NCBI GenBank assembly: GCA_963920575.1
Contig: OY986967.1
Coordinates: 11,154,061-11,218,060 of the forward strand
DNA: 64,000 nt
DNA from: Narthecium ossifragum
Lineage: Eukaryota; Streptophyta; Magnoliopsida; Dioscoreales; Nartheciaceae
Direction of reading: 5' to 3'
The stretch's first letter is position 1. Each line of letters opens with the position of its first letter. The position numbers and the translations under genes are program-made. This document shows positions 32,601 to 43,278 of this stretch, piece by piece. Below the pieces are notes generated by a model that was not told where the DNA came from, did no database searches, and saw nothing but the letters and a program-made list of their open reading frames with translations.

Positions 32601-35346
32601 ACCGCTGTTGGCTTATCCTGCTTGGACACATGGTGCTATCTCCTGCATAGACTAGATCATCGAGTGAATCATCCTTCAGTTTTAGCTACTGCCTTTTGGC
32701 CCATCCTTGAAGTGATATTTTCAAGAGTCCCCAATAGTCAGAGCATCTATTTCTGGACCTCATGCCTTGATCTGCTCAAAGGGTTTATACAGTCAAAAGT
32801 TAAGTTTGAAGTGACGGACGACATTGCTGTTGGAGAGAATGTGAGCTATCTAGCTAACAAAAAGAACCACACTAAACCCATTTTTGATAGTGGAGCTTCA
32901 AGGAAGGATCGTCTTATTAGGTGGCTCCCTTGGGATACTAATCAATTACCTTTTGTTCTGAAGATGATCAGCAGTATTGTCAATCAAGGATTCCGACCAA
33001 TAGTGATTTCTGAAAACAGAAGTTTGGCTATGGATGCTGCCTTGAGGATATTCAGGTCCGTTTTGCAGGGTGTTCGGGTTGACCTAAATTCACCATCCAC
33101 TTGTGATGATAGTATTAAATTGTCCATAACAGCAATTCTCAAGTTCATAAAGGAGCTATTGGAAGACTTGGTATCAAAACAAATTGCTAATCAATGTAGA
33201 GAATTGTTATTGATAGTGTTCCAGTTTGTAGAGGCTCTCGAAGAAGACTTGGACTTCTCAATATTGGTATCTCCTCTCTATCTGGTCAGTTTAGATCTCA
33301 GGTACCTTAAGGATTTGCAATTTTCTGAGAATATTGAATTCTCAAAGATAAAGGATCTGAAAATTGGTTCTCTTGCTTACATGAGTAATGTTTCACCAAT
33401 GGTTTATACGGCCATATTGCACCTGTCTATTGTTGTCCAGTCTATCCCACATGGATCTGGAGTAGATGAAATTTCCAGTACAATGCAGAAATTGAGTTTG
33501 CTAATTTTCTCTCATAGCCCTTTAGTTAACTTGCATGCAGTCATATGGTTCATGTATATGCACATCCAAAATCATCTGAAAGGGGGTGTACTCTGGCTGG
33601 TGCTTTGGAGTACAATTGCACAGGGCCTGAAGGAGGCAATTGATCGTGTTAATGACCTTTCTTTTCTGAAAACTGAATCTGATTATGCTGGTCATACATT
33701 AACATATTGGTTCCTATGCTACCCCATTCTGATGTGGTTTTCTTCGGATAAGGCTTTGTTCCCTCCAAAAAGTGGCAACTGCTTGGAGTTGTGTCTGGAT
33801 TCTCTGCAGATAGATATTGAGATGCAAAATGCGATTAAAATGTGGAACTCAGTGTTTGAATCGTTGAACTGTGCCTCAAATTTCAAGTGTACTTCAATTT
33901 ACAATTTTGCTGACGGTCTCTGTGATCTATTAAATAGATTCTTTGATGGGGAAATTAGCTTGTTAGAGAGTGATGGTAATATCTTTTGGAAGAACTCTCA
34001 CAACAAGTTTGGCATTGTATTACTTGGTGAAGTTGCTATTTGCTTGCTTAAGCATATCAAGGTTCTGGATCTTGTCCCCGTAGGGTCAAATGTGATAAGC
34101 CAAGATCATAGTAGTTACAACTACTGCAGTCCCATAAAGAATAGCTTAAAGCTTGTTGCCAGGTACTTGATAATATTTTTGTGCTCAAAAGTAATTCCTG
34201 ATTTTATTGGTGATTCTACTTTATATTGATCTGGTTTTCATTTTAAGGGTTTTGTTGCTTGTAACTCTTCTAAGCAGCCTGATGAAAGTGCATCTGGACA
34301 TGCATGCAGATTTTTGAGGTTTGCATTAAAATTTGTCTACTCAAATCCACAAGATGAGCATGCAGTCATCGGAAGGTATATATTGTGTTTGTATTTTTGC
34401 TAACTTGCAGCTATTGTTGCATGCTATTCCTATTCACTTATCAGCCGTTACTTCCATTCTGCATGCTTGTTAGGGTTTTTGCATCTATGGCTTCTTTGGT
34501 CAACCGTCTTTGCATGAAGCAAGATACAATTTTATTCATGGAGGTTTGTACACATGCTCATATACATATGTTATTATGTTATCTAAAGGGAGCACAATGA
34601 AAACTTAATTTTGCCATCTTTAGTCAATATATATGCTCAAGACGTACCATTGCCATATTTTGCAGATAATCTCCGACCAATTGGCTGATTGGCTGTCTTT
34701 ATGTGCTATACATGGTCAAATTGAGGATGGAACAATTCTTGATCAACTCCAGTGCCTGTGGGCACAGATGCTAGATTGTTTGCAGAGGAGACAACCACCT
34801 TTCATCTTTGATTCTTCCTTTCTAAATATTCAAGCTTTCGCATTACAGACAGCACTTGATCACCCTCGTCACCCTATTTCAGATACTGCAGTTGCATTCT
34901 GGAATGCTACATATGGGAAGCAAGTGAACTTGTCTTTCCCTCAGTGTTTACTTCCAGTCTTGGACAAATTGTTGAGAAATGGAAGGATAAGTCTTCCAAA
35001 TGAAAGTCCAGTGCTTAATGCCTGTGATGTTCCTTCTGTTAAAGAAGTTGATAGATGCAAGAGACAGACAATGTCCAAGATGTGGAAGAATATCTTGATA
35101 GATGCAAAAAAGGAATATGGAAATGGTACGGGACAAGTCGACGCAGTATCTTCCGGTTTAAGGAGAAAGAGATTGAGAATGGGTAAGCATATTATAGGCT
35201 CTAAAGGGGCTCATCGACGAGCTCTTGGGAATTTGGATGGTTATGTCTCAGTGGTACATGCAGATCTCTCTGAGGTGATGAAACCCTCTTTAAAAGAGCC
35301 CAGGAAACCAGAGTACATACTGGAAATGCTTAAAAGATTAAGCTGA
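29601..35346 (+). CDS. RIF1: RIF1 homologue (telomere-associated Rif1-like protein), ten exons
   Basis: Splice model: 29601-29794, 29902-29969, 30060-30121, 30213-30362, 31772-31948, 32090-32305, 32391-34190, 34248-34375, 34474-34543, 34666-35346. All introns are GT-AG; the frame stays open for 1181 residues. Rif1 is a nuclear HEAT-repeat scaffold that controls replication timing and double-strand break repair. The N-terminal 350 residues match the Rif1_N region (CLGFMVYHPV, NLAVWCISIQQF, QAWGWYIQLLGS, VAWDGLIDALI). A KVKF motif (about residue 425) and AILK (about 537) resemble PP1-docking RVxF/SILK sites; this is unproven. A basic LRRKRLR (about 1120) may direct nuclear entry. The C-terminus is KPEYILEMLKRLS. 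Weak points: the 57-bp intron after exon 7, and a rival donor at 34,163 that would break the frame. It is the only intact host gene here. Confidence 0.82.
30363..31771 (+). other. Large intron of the RIF1-like gene
   Basis: 1409 bp between exons 4 and 5, much longer than the other introns (57-141 bp). Donor CGG/GTTAGT, acceptor CTCTTAG/GCAGC. AT-rich, no clear transposon structure; possibly an eroded insertion. Confidence 0.7.
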
Positions 35347-35640
35347 GATTGAGACCTTGAGTTGGAATAAAAGCTATGCTTTTGCCATCACTAAAAAGTA
35401 TCCTTCCATAAGCTTGGAGCATATATATTTTATGCACTTTGGTCCAAAAACACTCTGGCAGGAGCCGTTGAGATGCAAATGGAAACGAGGGATGAAGTTT
35501 ATTCATTCAAGCTGACTATTTGAGCAAAAAGTCGTATATGATTGAATGCAATGAATTGCATGCTACCTTCTTTTCAATGTTCGCCTCTTGAATTCATGTC
35601 ATTGTATGTTATCGCCAATGTTAATATTGGATGGAGTTTT
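35347..35640 (+). other. RIF1-like 3' region
   Basis: AATAAA at 35,366-35,371 is close to the stop codon and may be the polyadenylation signal, though 20 bases is short. A block near 35,510-35,550 (TTGAGCAAAAAGTCGTATATGA) has an imperfect copy at about 38,277-38,300, across the LINE insertion. Confidence 0.45.
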
Positions 35641-38254
35641 TTTTTTTTTGCTTAGTTAAGCCGAAAGGCTGTTACAACGACGACTCAGGGGGCAAGCCCC
35701 GACAAGCTCGTCCATGCAACGGCAGCGAGACCATCCGCCACGAAATTAAACTCACGGGGGATGTGTACAAAAACAACACTGGTGAGTGCCGCAACCAATC
35801 TCCAAATTGAAAGCAAATGATCAACTAGCTCGCGGGGCTAAGCTAGCTTTCCCGTGATAAAACCCACTCCTATCAGAGAATCAGATTCAACAATTAGACA
35901 CTGAATTCTCCTTTGAGAAGCATGCTTGAGCCCTGCTTCGATGGCCCATAGCTCAGCCTCAACGACGGTCTGCACAGCTCGACATCCTTTCCATGAGGCT
36001 ATCACCACTGAATCTGAAAATAGAGCAGCCCCAAGACCAGCAATTCCTCTGCGGACTGAAGCATCAGTTCGGAGCACGAAAGAGGCATCGACTGAGGTGA
36101 AAGGAGCCAAACGCCGAGGGAGGGAAAGGGAGAACTCCCTAGCTTGTCTGAAGATGAGGTGAGCAAGGTCGCAGGCTCGTAGGCACTGGTCATTAAAGAG
36201 GATCGCGTTTCTTTCCTTCCAAAGCCACCATAGGGTGTATCCCACCAGAGTTTTGTATTCAGCCGGGAAGGATCGTCCTGGCGCAGGCATGATCAGCCAG
36301 CAACCGTCAATTGAGGTTGGACGGGATCTGTCGCCAAGAACGCGACCCCAAACCTCCGCAGAGAAATCACAGGAGAAGAAGAGGTGAGGTATGGACTCCA
36401 GTTGGTTGCCGCACCTTCGACAGGAAGGATCAGAGGAAGTTCCCCATCGCCATAGCTCCTCCAAGGTAATGATTTTTCCATGAAAAAGACGCCAAAGGAA
36501 AATTTTGATTCTTGGTCCAACTGGGGATTTCCAGCAGTTAAGCCATCCAGCAGTCCTCTCCTCTCCCTCCCAGTTAACATCTTGATTGTGGCTAACCATT
36601 GGTAGATTGACTTTGTAGAGATGATGCCATTGCTGGAGAGCTTCCACACTAGCCGATCCCTCTGTGAAGATCTGTCCAGGCGGACATCCCGGATAACCAA
36701 GGCCAGATCTTCATGGAAGAGGTCGCGAAGAAGGTCCTATCGCCAGCAGCCCCTCTCATCCACAAGTTCATTCACTCGAAGATTGGGAGGAAGAGAGCTC
36801 GAGAACAAGGAAGGAGAAGCAGAGAGGGGGAGCTCTTGAAACCAACAGTCATGCAAAACACTAACCTTACTATGGGCTGACGGGATCCACTTTAGACCTT
36901 CCTGGAGTCTCCTAGCTGCAACACATGTTCTCCGCCAATGAGCTGAGCATCTGCTCGGTACGCTTCCCGTCGGCAGGTTTCCTTCCCATTTGTATTTCTC
37001 CCTTGTCAACAGCGCCCAGATGGAATCTGGTTCCAAAGCCAGACTTGCTGCCCGCTTGAGACGGAGTGTCATCTGCCATGTTGAGAAATCCCTGAGACCT
37101 AGACCGCCAGCTTCAATAGGTGAGCAGACACGACGCCAAGCAACCCTGCCGGCCTTCTTTCCATTCCACAAAAAATTCCTAGCAAGAAATTCGAGGCACT
37201 TGATAACAGACTTGGGAACATGGGATGCGAAGAAGGTATGAGTCGGAGAGGCTTAGAGGACAGATTTAATAAGAACCACCCGGCCAAACCCTGCGAGCTT
37301 GAGGGAGGACCAGCTGCTGAGGGCCCTCTGGAAATTCTCGATCAAGCCATTGAACGCTACAGCCTTTACGCGACCCCCATCAATCGACACTCCCAAATAC
37401 TTTAGGCAGTCATTAACTTCTGCAATCCCCATCACTTGACAAATGTGAAGTCGCCTGGCTTGATCCACAATGGGGGAGAAGCGAACTTGAGATTTGGTTG
37501 GGCTGACTGCAAGTCCAGAGAAGTGCTTGAAGTTTTCAAAAATGGCCTTGATTTTGTGTGCCTCATCCACTGTAGCTCTGGTGACCAGCAAGCAGTCGTC
37601 AGCATACAGTAAGTGCGAGAAGGAAACGCTGCCGCCATGGAACTTTACTCCTGAGAGCCCCTTCAAAAGCTGCGCTAGTACTTCCTGCACCAAGAGGAAT
37701 AAATACGGAGAAATCGGATCTCCCTGGCGGATGCCGCGTGAGACAGTGAAGAAGTCTGAAACCACACCATTCACAATCAGGGAGAAAGAGGATGAAGTAA
37801 TACAACCAAGAATCCACTGTCGCCAGATCACCGGAAATCCCATTGCTTCCATGACTTGTAGGAGGAAAGACCATCGGACGCTGTCATACGCGGACTGGAT
37901 ATCAACCTTCACAGCCATAAGTCCCTTCGTCTTCGGCGCCCGGTGGAGAGAGTGGAAGAGCTCTTGAGCAGCGGAGATATTATCAAAGATGCTTCTCTCC
38001 AGGACGTATGCGGATTGCTCGGGCCCGATCAACTCGCCAAGGACTCTACAGAGGCGGTTAGCAAGGATAGAGGTAATAATTTTATAACATACGTTACAGA
38101 GACTTATAGGACGGAAGTCTTTGATACGCCTAGGATTCGCCGTCTTGGGGATCAGAGAGATGAAGGTCGAATTCTAGCCGGAAGGAAGCCTTGCTGTGCC
38201 GAAGAAGCTAGAGATGAGTTGCACCAGGTCCATATGAAGAACACCCCAGAATGG
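35641..38254 (-). mobile_element. 5'-truncated L1-type LINE with RT, zinc finger and RNase H
   Basis: Poly(T) on the + strand at about 35,638-35,649 is the poly(A) tail of a minus-strand LINE. Reading leftward: RT from about 38,250 (GPEQSAYV, DIQSAYDSVRW, GIRQGDPISPYLF, HLLYADDCLL near 37,600), LINE linker 37,250-36,740 (FLWNGKKAGRVAWRRVC), zf-RVT region about 36,500 (RIKIFLWRLFHGK, CRRCGN), RNase H about 36,030-35,840 (RTDASVRRG, AELWAIEAG). The first part of ORF2 and ORF1 are missing, as usual for truncated reverse transcription. Lesions: TGG-to-TAG near 38,174, TAA near 37,252, TAG near 36,727, a frameshift near 36,550 and a stop at 35,838. A short ATGGAGT at both ends may be the target duplication. 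Confidence 0.88.
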
Positions 38255-38529
38255 AGTTGTTCATTGAAACATTATCTGAGCAAAAAGTTGTACATGAACA
38301 GCTACAGTGAAAGGCGCGCTCCCTTTTTATGATGCATAACTCTCAAATTCATGTAAAATAATATATCATCAATGCAGTTTATATCTTCTTTGTACACATT
38401 TAATGACCTCTTGCAAAATACAGTTCATTGTTTGCTGTGATGGTGCCAGACTATATGATTGTTGTATAGTTGACATGAATTCCATAGGTGGGGAACTACA
38501 TAGACTTGTACAATTTTTATTTTTTTTAG

Positions 38530-41514
38530 AAGGAATGGGGATGTAAACCCTAAAATGCATTCAAGAAGAGGAACTTGTTCTAGACATTACGGTAAGAAAC
38601 TGAAAAGCTAGAGGACAAAGTTAAGGAACATATTACAATAAACATTTTCGTAGGGAGGCAAAAAAGCAAAGCCATAAGCCCCCGTTTGGTTCGGGGTTAA
38701 AGGGGCTAGGGTTAAGAAGGTTAGAGGTAAAAAAATAGGGATAAGAAATGGGGTTAGACTTAACCCATTTTACCGTTTGGTTCAGAAACAGGGGTAGGTT
38801 AGTGGGTTAAGCTTTGAATAATGATAAGAATTATAAAATGTATAAAATATATAATATTATAATAATGGATAGGCTCGTGAGTTAAGATTATAATATATAA
38901 ATTAATTATTAAGTATATCTACATAAACTGTATAAAATATATAATATTATAATAATGGGTAAGCTAGTTGGTTAAGATTATAACATTTGAATTAATTATT
39001 AAGTTAATTCAAATGTTTGTACGTGAAGTGTATAAAATATATAATATTGTATCAATGCATCCTCATACGGACCCACTTATATTAATATAATAATAATACT
39101 TTAATATTTTATTATTAAAATAATATAAAATAATTTTTGTACACATCAATGCATCACCATGCGGACCCACTTATATTAATATAATAGTAATAATTTAATA
39201 TTATTATTAAAATAATATAATATAAAATACTTTTGCATGATGTAGACCAATCATGATATGACATGTGGCATGTGGACCCACTTATATTAATATTTTATTA
39301 TACATATGAATAATATTATTTAATACAGTACACATATAAAAAAACATTATGCGTGCGCAAAAGTTTTTATACGCTCATAAAAATATTTATGGCTAATATA
39401 ATGGATACAAAAATATTTATGGGCTCACAAAAATATTTACACGTAAAAAAATAAACACACACAAAAAATGTTACTACGCACGTAAACAATTTTATCCTAT
39501 CATAAAAATATTTGCATGTATTTTTAGAAGCACATAAAAAATTCTAAGCACGTAAAAACAATTTCCTATACGTAGTGTATTAAATAATATCAATAACATA
39601 TTATTATAATAAAATATTAATATATGTGGGTCCCACATGCCACGTGTTAGTCCATAATTGGTCCACATCATGTAAAACAAATATTATTTTATATATTGAC
39701 ATCATCAAAATAATATTAGAATATATGTGATGGGTGTAAATGAGAGAGATGAGCTTAACCCTATTTTCAACTTTAACCCTCTTAACCCAAAAACTTAACC
39801 CGTTGCCGTTTGGGGGTAAGAAGGCCGCTTAACCCAACTTTCTAACCCCCAACCAAACCAACAATAAGGTCTAAAGAGGATAAAACAATTAAGCTAAAAC
39901 ACAACGCTTGTTTCGTGTTGTCCCCTGTTTGCTGTCATAGAGAAATTTCTTCAGTTGACAGTCCCATCTTTCTTATTGATAGTTTGCAGCCAGCCAACCC
40001 ATAAGACAAAAGAGTTATTGATGCTCTGGAAAAGGTCTTCATTGATCTATATTTTGAGTTGAAAACTCTACGATTTCTTTCTATCCACAATCCCCAACAT
40101 ACTGCTGCAACAACACAATCCCAACTGCTTTTTTTTCTTCACGACCCGCTTTTCTCTCCATAAGCTCCATAATGATTTCATACTTCCTGGACGACCTTTA
40201 ATCAATCTTTAAGCAAAGTTTATACATAGTCCAAAGCTTACAAGAGAAAGATCATTCAATGAATGTATGACAAACAGTTTCGGGCTCAAAGCCACACAAG
40301 TTGCATATTCTATCTTCTCCTTTCCACCCCTTCTTGAGAATGATTATCCACGGTCAAAATCTTGTTGTTAATAGTTAGCCAATTGAATGCCTTAATCTTT
40401 AAAGGAAGTGGCATCCTCCAGAAATACATTGGTAGCCAAGATCGGATCCTGCCATCATTCAAAAAGGAGTAAAAGGATTTGACTGTAAATGTAGCTGATT
40501 TTTCCCACCTCCATCTTTTGCAATCATCAAGCTAAGAAAGCTGAACATTAGAGACCTCTTGTTTCAGTTTACTAAAGTTTGACAAATCTATCCTGCTCAA
40601 TCTTTGATTGAAATGTACATTTCCATCATCCTCTATCAAAAACTTTTTCAACTGTGAGCCATGATTTGCCACACTTTAGGAGTGTAAATCAAGATTACTC
40701 TGTATAAATCTAGGAAAGATAACGAAAACTTACTCGTTAGCGATCTTCTTCTCTCCGATTTGTTTCACGTGATCCAGGTATATCTTGTTACGAGAACAAA
40801 GATAATTAAGTCACAGCCCAAATTCCTTCTTCCTCTGTTCTTCTCTACTGGATTTCTTCAAACACTTCTCTCTTGATCACTCGACAGGAAGCACTCTTCA
40901 CTAAAACTGTTTAACCCCTTACATAAGTCCCCAAACGATTCTATTAGCAGTTTTAGTAACTGCTAGTAACCGTTTGATCAACTTAATGTGGGTTAGGCTC
41001 TTTAATTGGGTCTGACCATCATTGGCGACCATAACACGTTTATAAACCAACAAGGAGAAGTTGGGGAAATAAAGAAGCAAATGAAATCTCATTCACTTGT
41101 CATGCCAAAATAAAGATGATCCGCCACTGCCAACCTCTATTACAATGCGTGCTTCAAAGGACCTCCTCACTTTCATGATGCCATTCCTGAAACGAGAAGA
41201 GGATGAAGGACTGGCTTAAAAAGATTCCAAATTGACTTTCGACGATAATAATTGTGTTTTACCATTTCCTTTCATGATGCCTTCTATTTTCTTGCGCACC
41301 CAAGTGGGTAGGAGATAAAATGACATCCAATATGATGGTAAAGCAGAAACGACAGAATTTAAAAGGATAATTCTTCCACCTAAGGAGACAATTTTTCCTT
41401 TCTAATCAGCAAGCCTGGCTTGGAATTTATATGGAAGGGGATGCCACTCTTGCTTTGTCAATCTCCTATCTTTCAAAGGAAGGCCTAGATAAGTTAGAGG
41501 TACCTGTCATACCT
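38530..41514 (-). mobile_element. Second degenerate LINE fragment, interrupted
   Basis: Poly(T) at about 38,515-38,529, so minus strand. Reading leftward from 41,514: end of RT (VPLTYLGLPLKDRRLTKQEW, SLGGRIILLNSVVSALPSYW), a WHDK-type block near 41,080, an IEDDG-type linker near 40,640, zf-RVT region near 40,400-40,250 (CNLCGFEPETVCHTFI) and a LINE C-terminal region near 40,100. Many stops. A foldback element (38,679-39,863) splits the 3' end. The stretch 40,690-41,050 is weakly matched and may contain another insertion. Confidence 0.72.
38679..39863. mobile_element. Foldback/MITE-like DNA element with long inverted repeat
   Basis: Outer ends GTTTGGTTCGGGGTTA (left) and TAACCCCCAACCAAAC (right) are inverted copies. 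A further inverted pair of about 85 bp lies at about 39,225-39,302 and 39,600-39,680 (GGACCCACTTATATTAAT and its complement). ATAAG flanks both sides (38,674-38,678 and 39,864-39,868); the 3-bp TAA inside it would suit PIF/Harbinger. The interior is AT-rich with no transposase. Left-arm tandem units start near 38,840, 38,930 and 39,030. Confidence 0.7.
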
Positions 41515-41700
41515 CGACCTAAAAAACCTATTCAGACTGAGCGGTGAACCAACCTAACTTGAACCAAAACTGTGGCGCAAGATTTAATCAATACAATAAT
41601 CGATTACAGCTAAGAATTGAACAAACTAGACATAAAAAAAAACTAATTATTGTAATCCTCAAAATTACGACCTGATCATATTTTAGCTAGAGGTCGGTGA
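41515..41700 (-). mobile_element. Short chromovirus-like LTR end fragment
   Basis: Begins TGTCATACCTCGACCTAAAAAACC directly after LINE sequence, a relative of the TGTCACACCCC end at 27,025. Only the end is recognisable; the right edge is unclear. Confidence 0.35.
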
Positions 41701-42250
41701 GGATTCCATACGTACCATAAGCAAGGTTCGAAGTTCCGATTTCGGTATCGGTTTTCGTCGAACAAAAACCTAATAGGTTTCGTTGGTTTCGGGCCCTAGT
41801 TTCGGGATTCGCAAGTGCCAAAACCCGATACGTTTGTATTCATGGTGGCATGGCATGCTGTTTTGATCTGCCATGATCCACCTTCGTTTGAACATCTAGT
41901 TTGTATTCATAAGGTAAGATTGCTGCATAGCAGGTATGGAAATTCATTCATTCAGATAAGAAATGCAATGAGTTATGTTGTTCTCCATAGTGTTCTTGCT
42001 CTTGTCCAATTCTGCTCATGGTGTACTGATTTGGTAATCAATTTTTGATGCCATATATTACATGAAGTAATAATTTTCATTGGTGATCATCATATGAGCT
42101 CTGATCCCTTATGTCATGTATTGTGAATGATGAAAAAGTCACACTTAAAGGAAATAAAAGTCCCTTAATTGTTCTCTTTCATTTAACTACTTGTAATTTG
42201 TATTTATCAAACTGTTAATGTGCTCATATTTCTTAATATGTACAAGAGGA
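41701..42250. other. Unassigned stretch
   Basis: No gene or transposon that I recognise. AT-rich. Near 41,730-41,810 TTTCGG/TTTCGT words recur (TCGATTTCGGTATCGG-like), probably part of an eroded element. Confidence 0.5.
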
Positions 42251-42251
42251 C

Positions 42252-42720
42252 TTTTTTTTATGAGATGAGCCACATGGCTAAGTATTTACAAAAAGAAATC
42301 TACTACATCGACCAACTGTCTAACAGTCTCGACTCCGACTCAAAAGACCAAGTGAACAAGGTCCTAGTCATATGACACGCTCGAGTGACACCATTGGCTC
42401 TCGCGTTACAACCTCTAGAGATGGAGAGAAACATAACATAATAAAAAAGCAAAGCATGCAACCATTCGCTCTTAGCCATATTTTCCAAGTCAGTAGGCCA
42501 TCCTCTCAAGCCATTCAGGATTCTAACAACATACAAAGAATCGGTCTGTATGATCAGGTTCTTGAAACCTAAATACTTAGCTCTCCTCGTCGCCTCCAAA
42601 ATTGCTTCCATTTCGCCTTCTAGAATAGAACGTGCAGCAATTGGCTTTACCGATGCCCAAGCCTCCTTCCCATCCTCTAGTAGACCAACAATTCTATGGC
42701 TGCTTCCCCGGAGTAGGGAA
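42252..42720 (-). mobile_element. LINE 3' fragment with RNase H
   Basis: Poly(T) near 42,252-42,260 marks a minus-strand LINE tail. The frame 42,611-42,303 encodes the plant LINE RNase H core: GEMEAILEATRRAKYLGFKN, QTDSLYVVRILNG, and SRGCNARANGVTR. Upstream about 42,720-42,620 continues in frame with an ASVKPIAAR-type lead. The RT part is missing. Confidence 0.7.
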
Positions 42721-43278
42721 CTTGTTGAGCTAGCAAATCACACCTCTCATTTTCTTGGCAAGATGCTCTTTCACCCCTCGACGTATCTTGCATGCCATTT
42801 CTTTAATCGATTCTCCCCTCCCTCCAAATACTATGGAGTTGTGGTGTAAGGGCCTTTTTGAATTTAAGGACTTTTGTGAAAAAACATTTCTGGGTTTTTC
42901 ATAATTTTAGAAATTTTGAGGGTTTCTCTAGAAAAATGAGTTCCTCCTTCCAGATGCATCGTGAATCCTCTCCTTTGGCTTTTTCTTCTCTAAGCTGCTC
43001 GATTCTTAATCCTCTCCTTCATCCCTATCTCCTCTACATCTGGCTGGAAGTGAAAGAGAGAGAAATGAGAGAGAAAAAGAGTTCGCCGGATATGCTTGAG
43101 ATTTCGGGAGGTTTTCATCAGTTTCTTCACCTCTAATTGGTCTAAGCAAGTTCCCCTCTTCTTCCTTGATCTTTTCCATGTTTTTCCGCGGTTTTTCGTT
43201 GAGTTGTGGGCTGGTTTTTTATTTTCCTGCAATCTTTCCGGCGATGGGTTGCCGGGACGTTGATAGGAGCGACACCGG
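42721..43278. other. Unassigned region at left flank of hAT
   Basis: No convincing gene. Pyrimidine-rich and purine-rich runs and a small + ORF that the hAT insertion cuts. The 8 bases GACACCGG (43,271-43,278) are the left target duplication. Confidence 0.5.

Noticed and set aside
34141..34375. RIF1-like gene as a pseudogene due to a frameshift at the exon 7/8 junction
   Set aside because: The frameshift appears only with a donor at 34,163; the donor at 34,191 (AAA/GTAATT) restores the frame and gives a family-like sequence.
37494..38332. Plus-strand ORFs over the LINE
   Set aside because: Antisense shadows of the RT frame; the minus strand carries the YADD motif and domain order.
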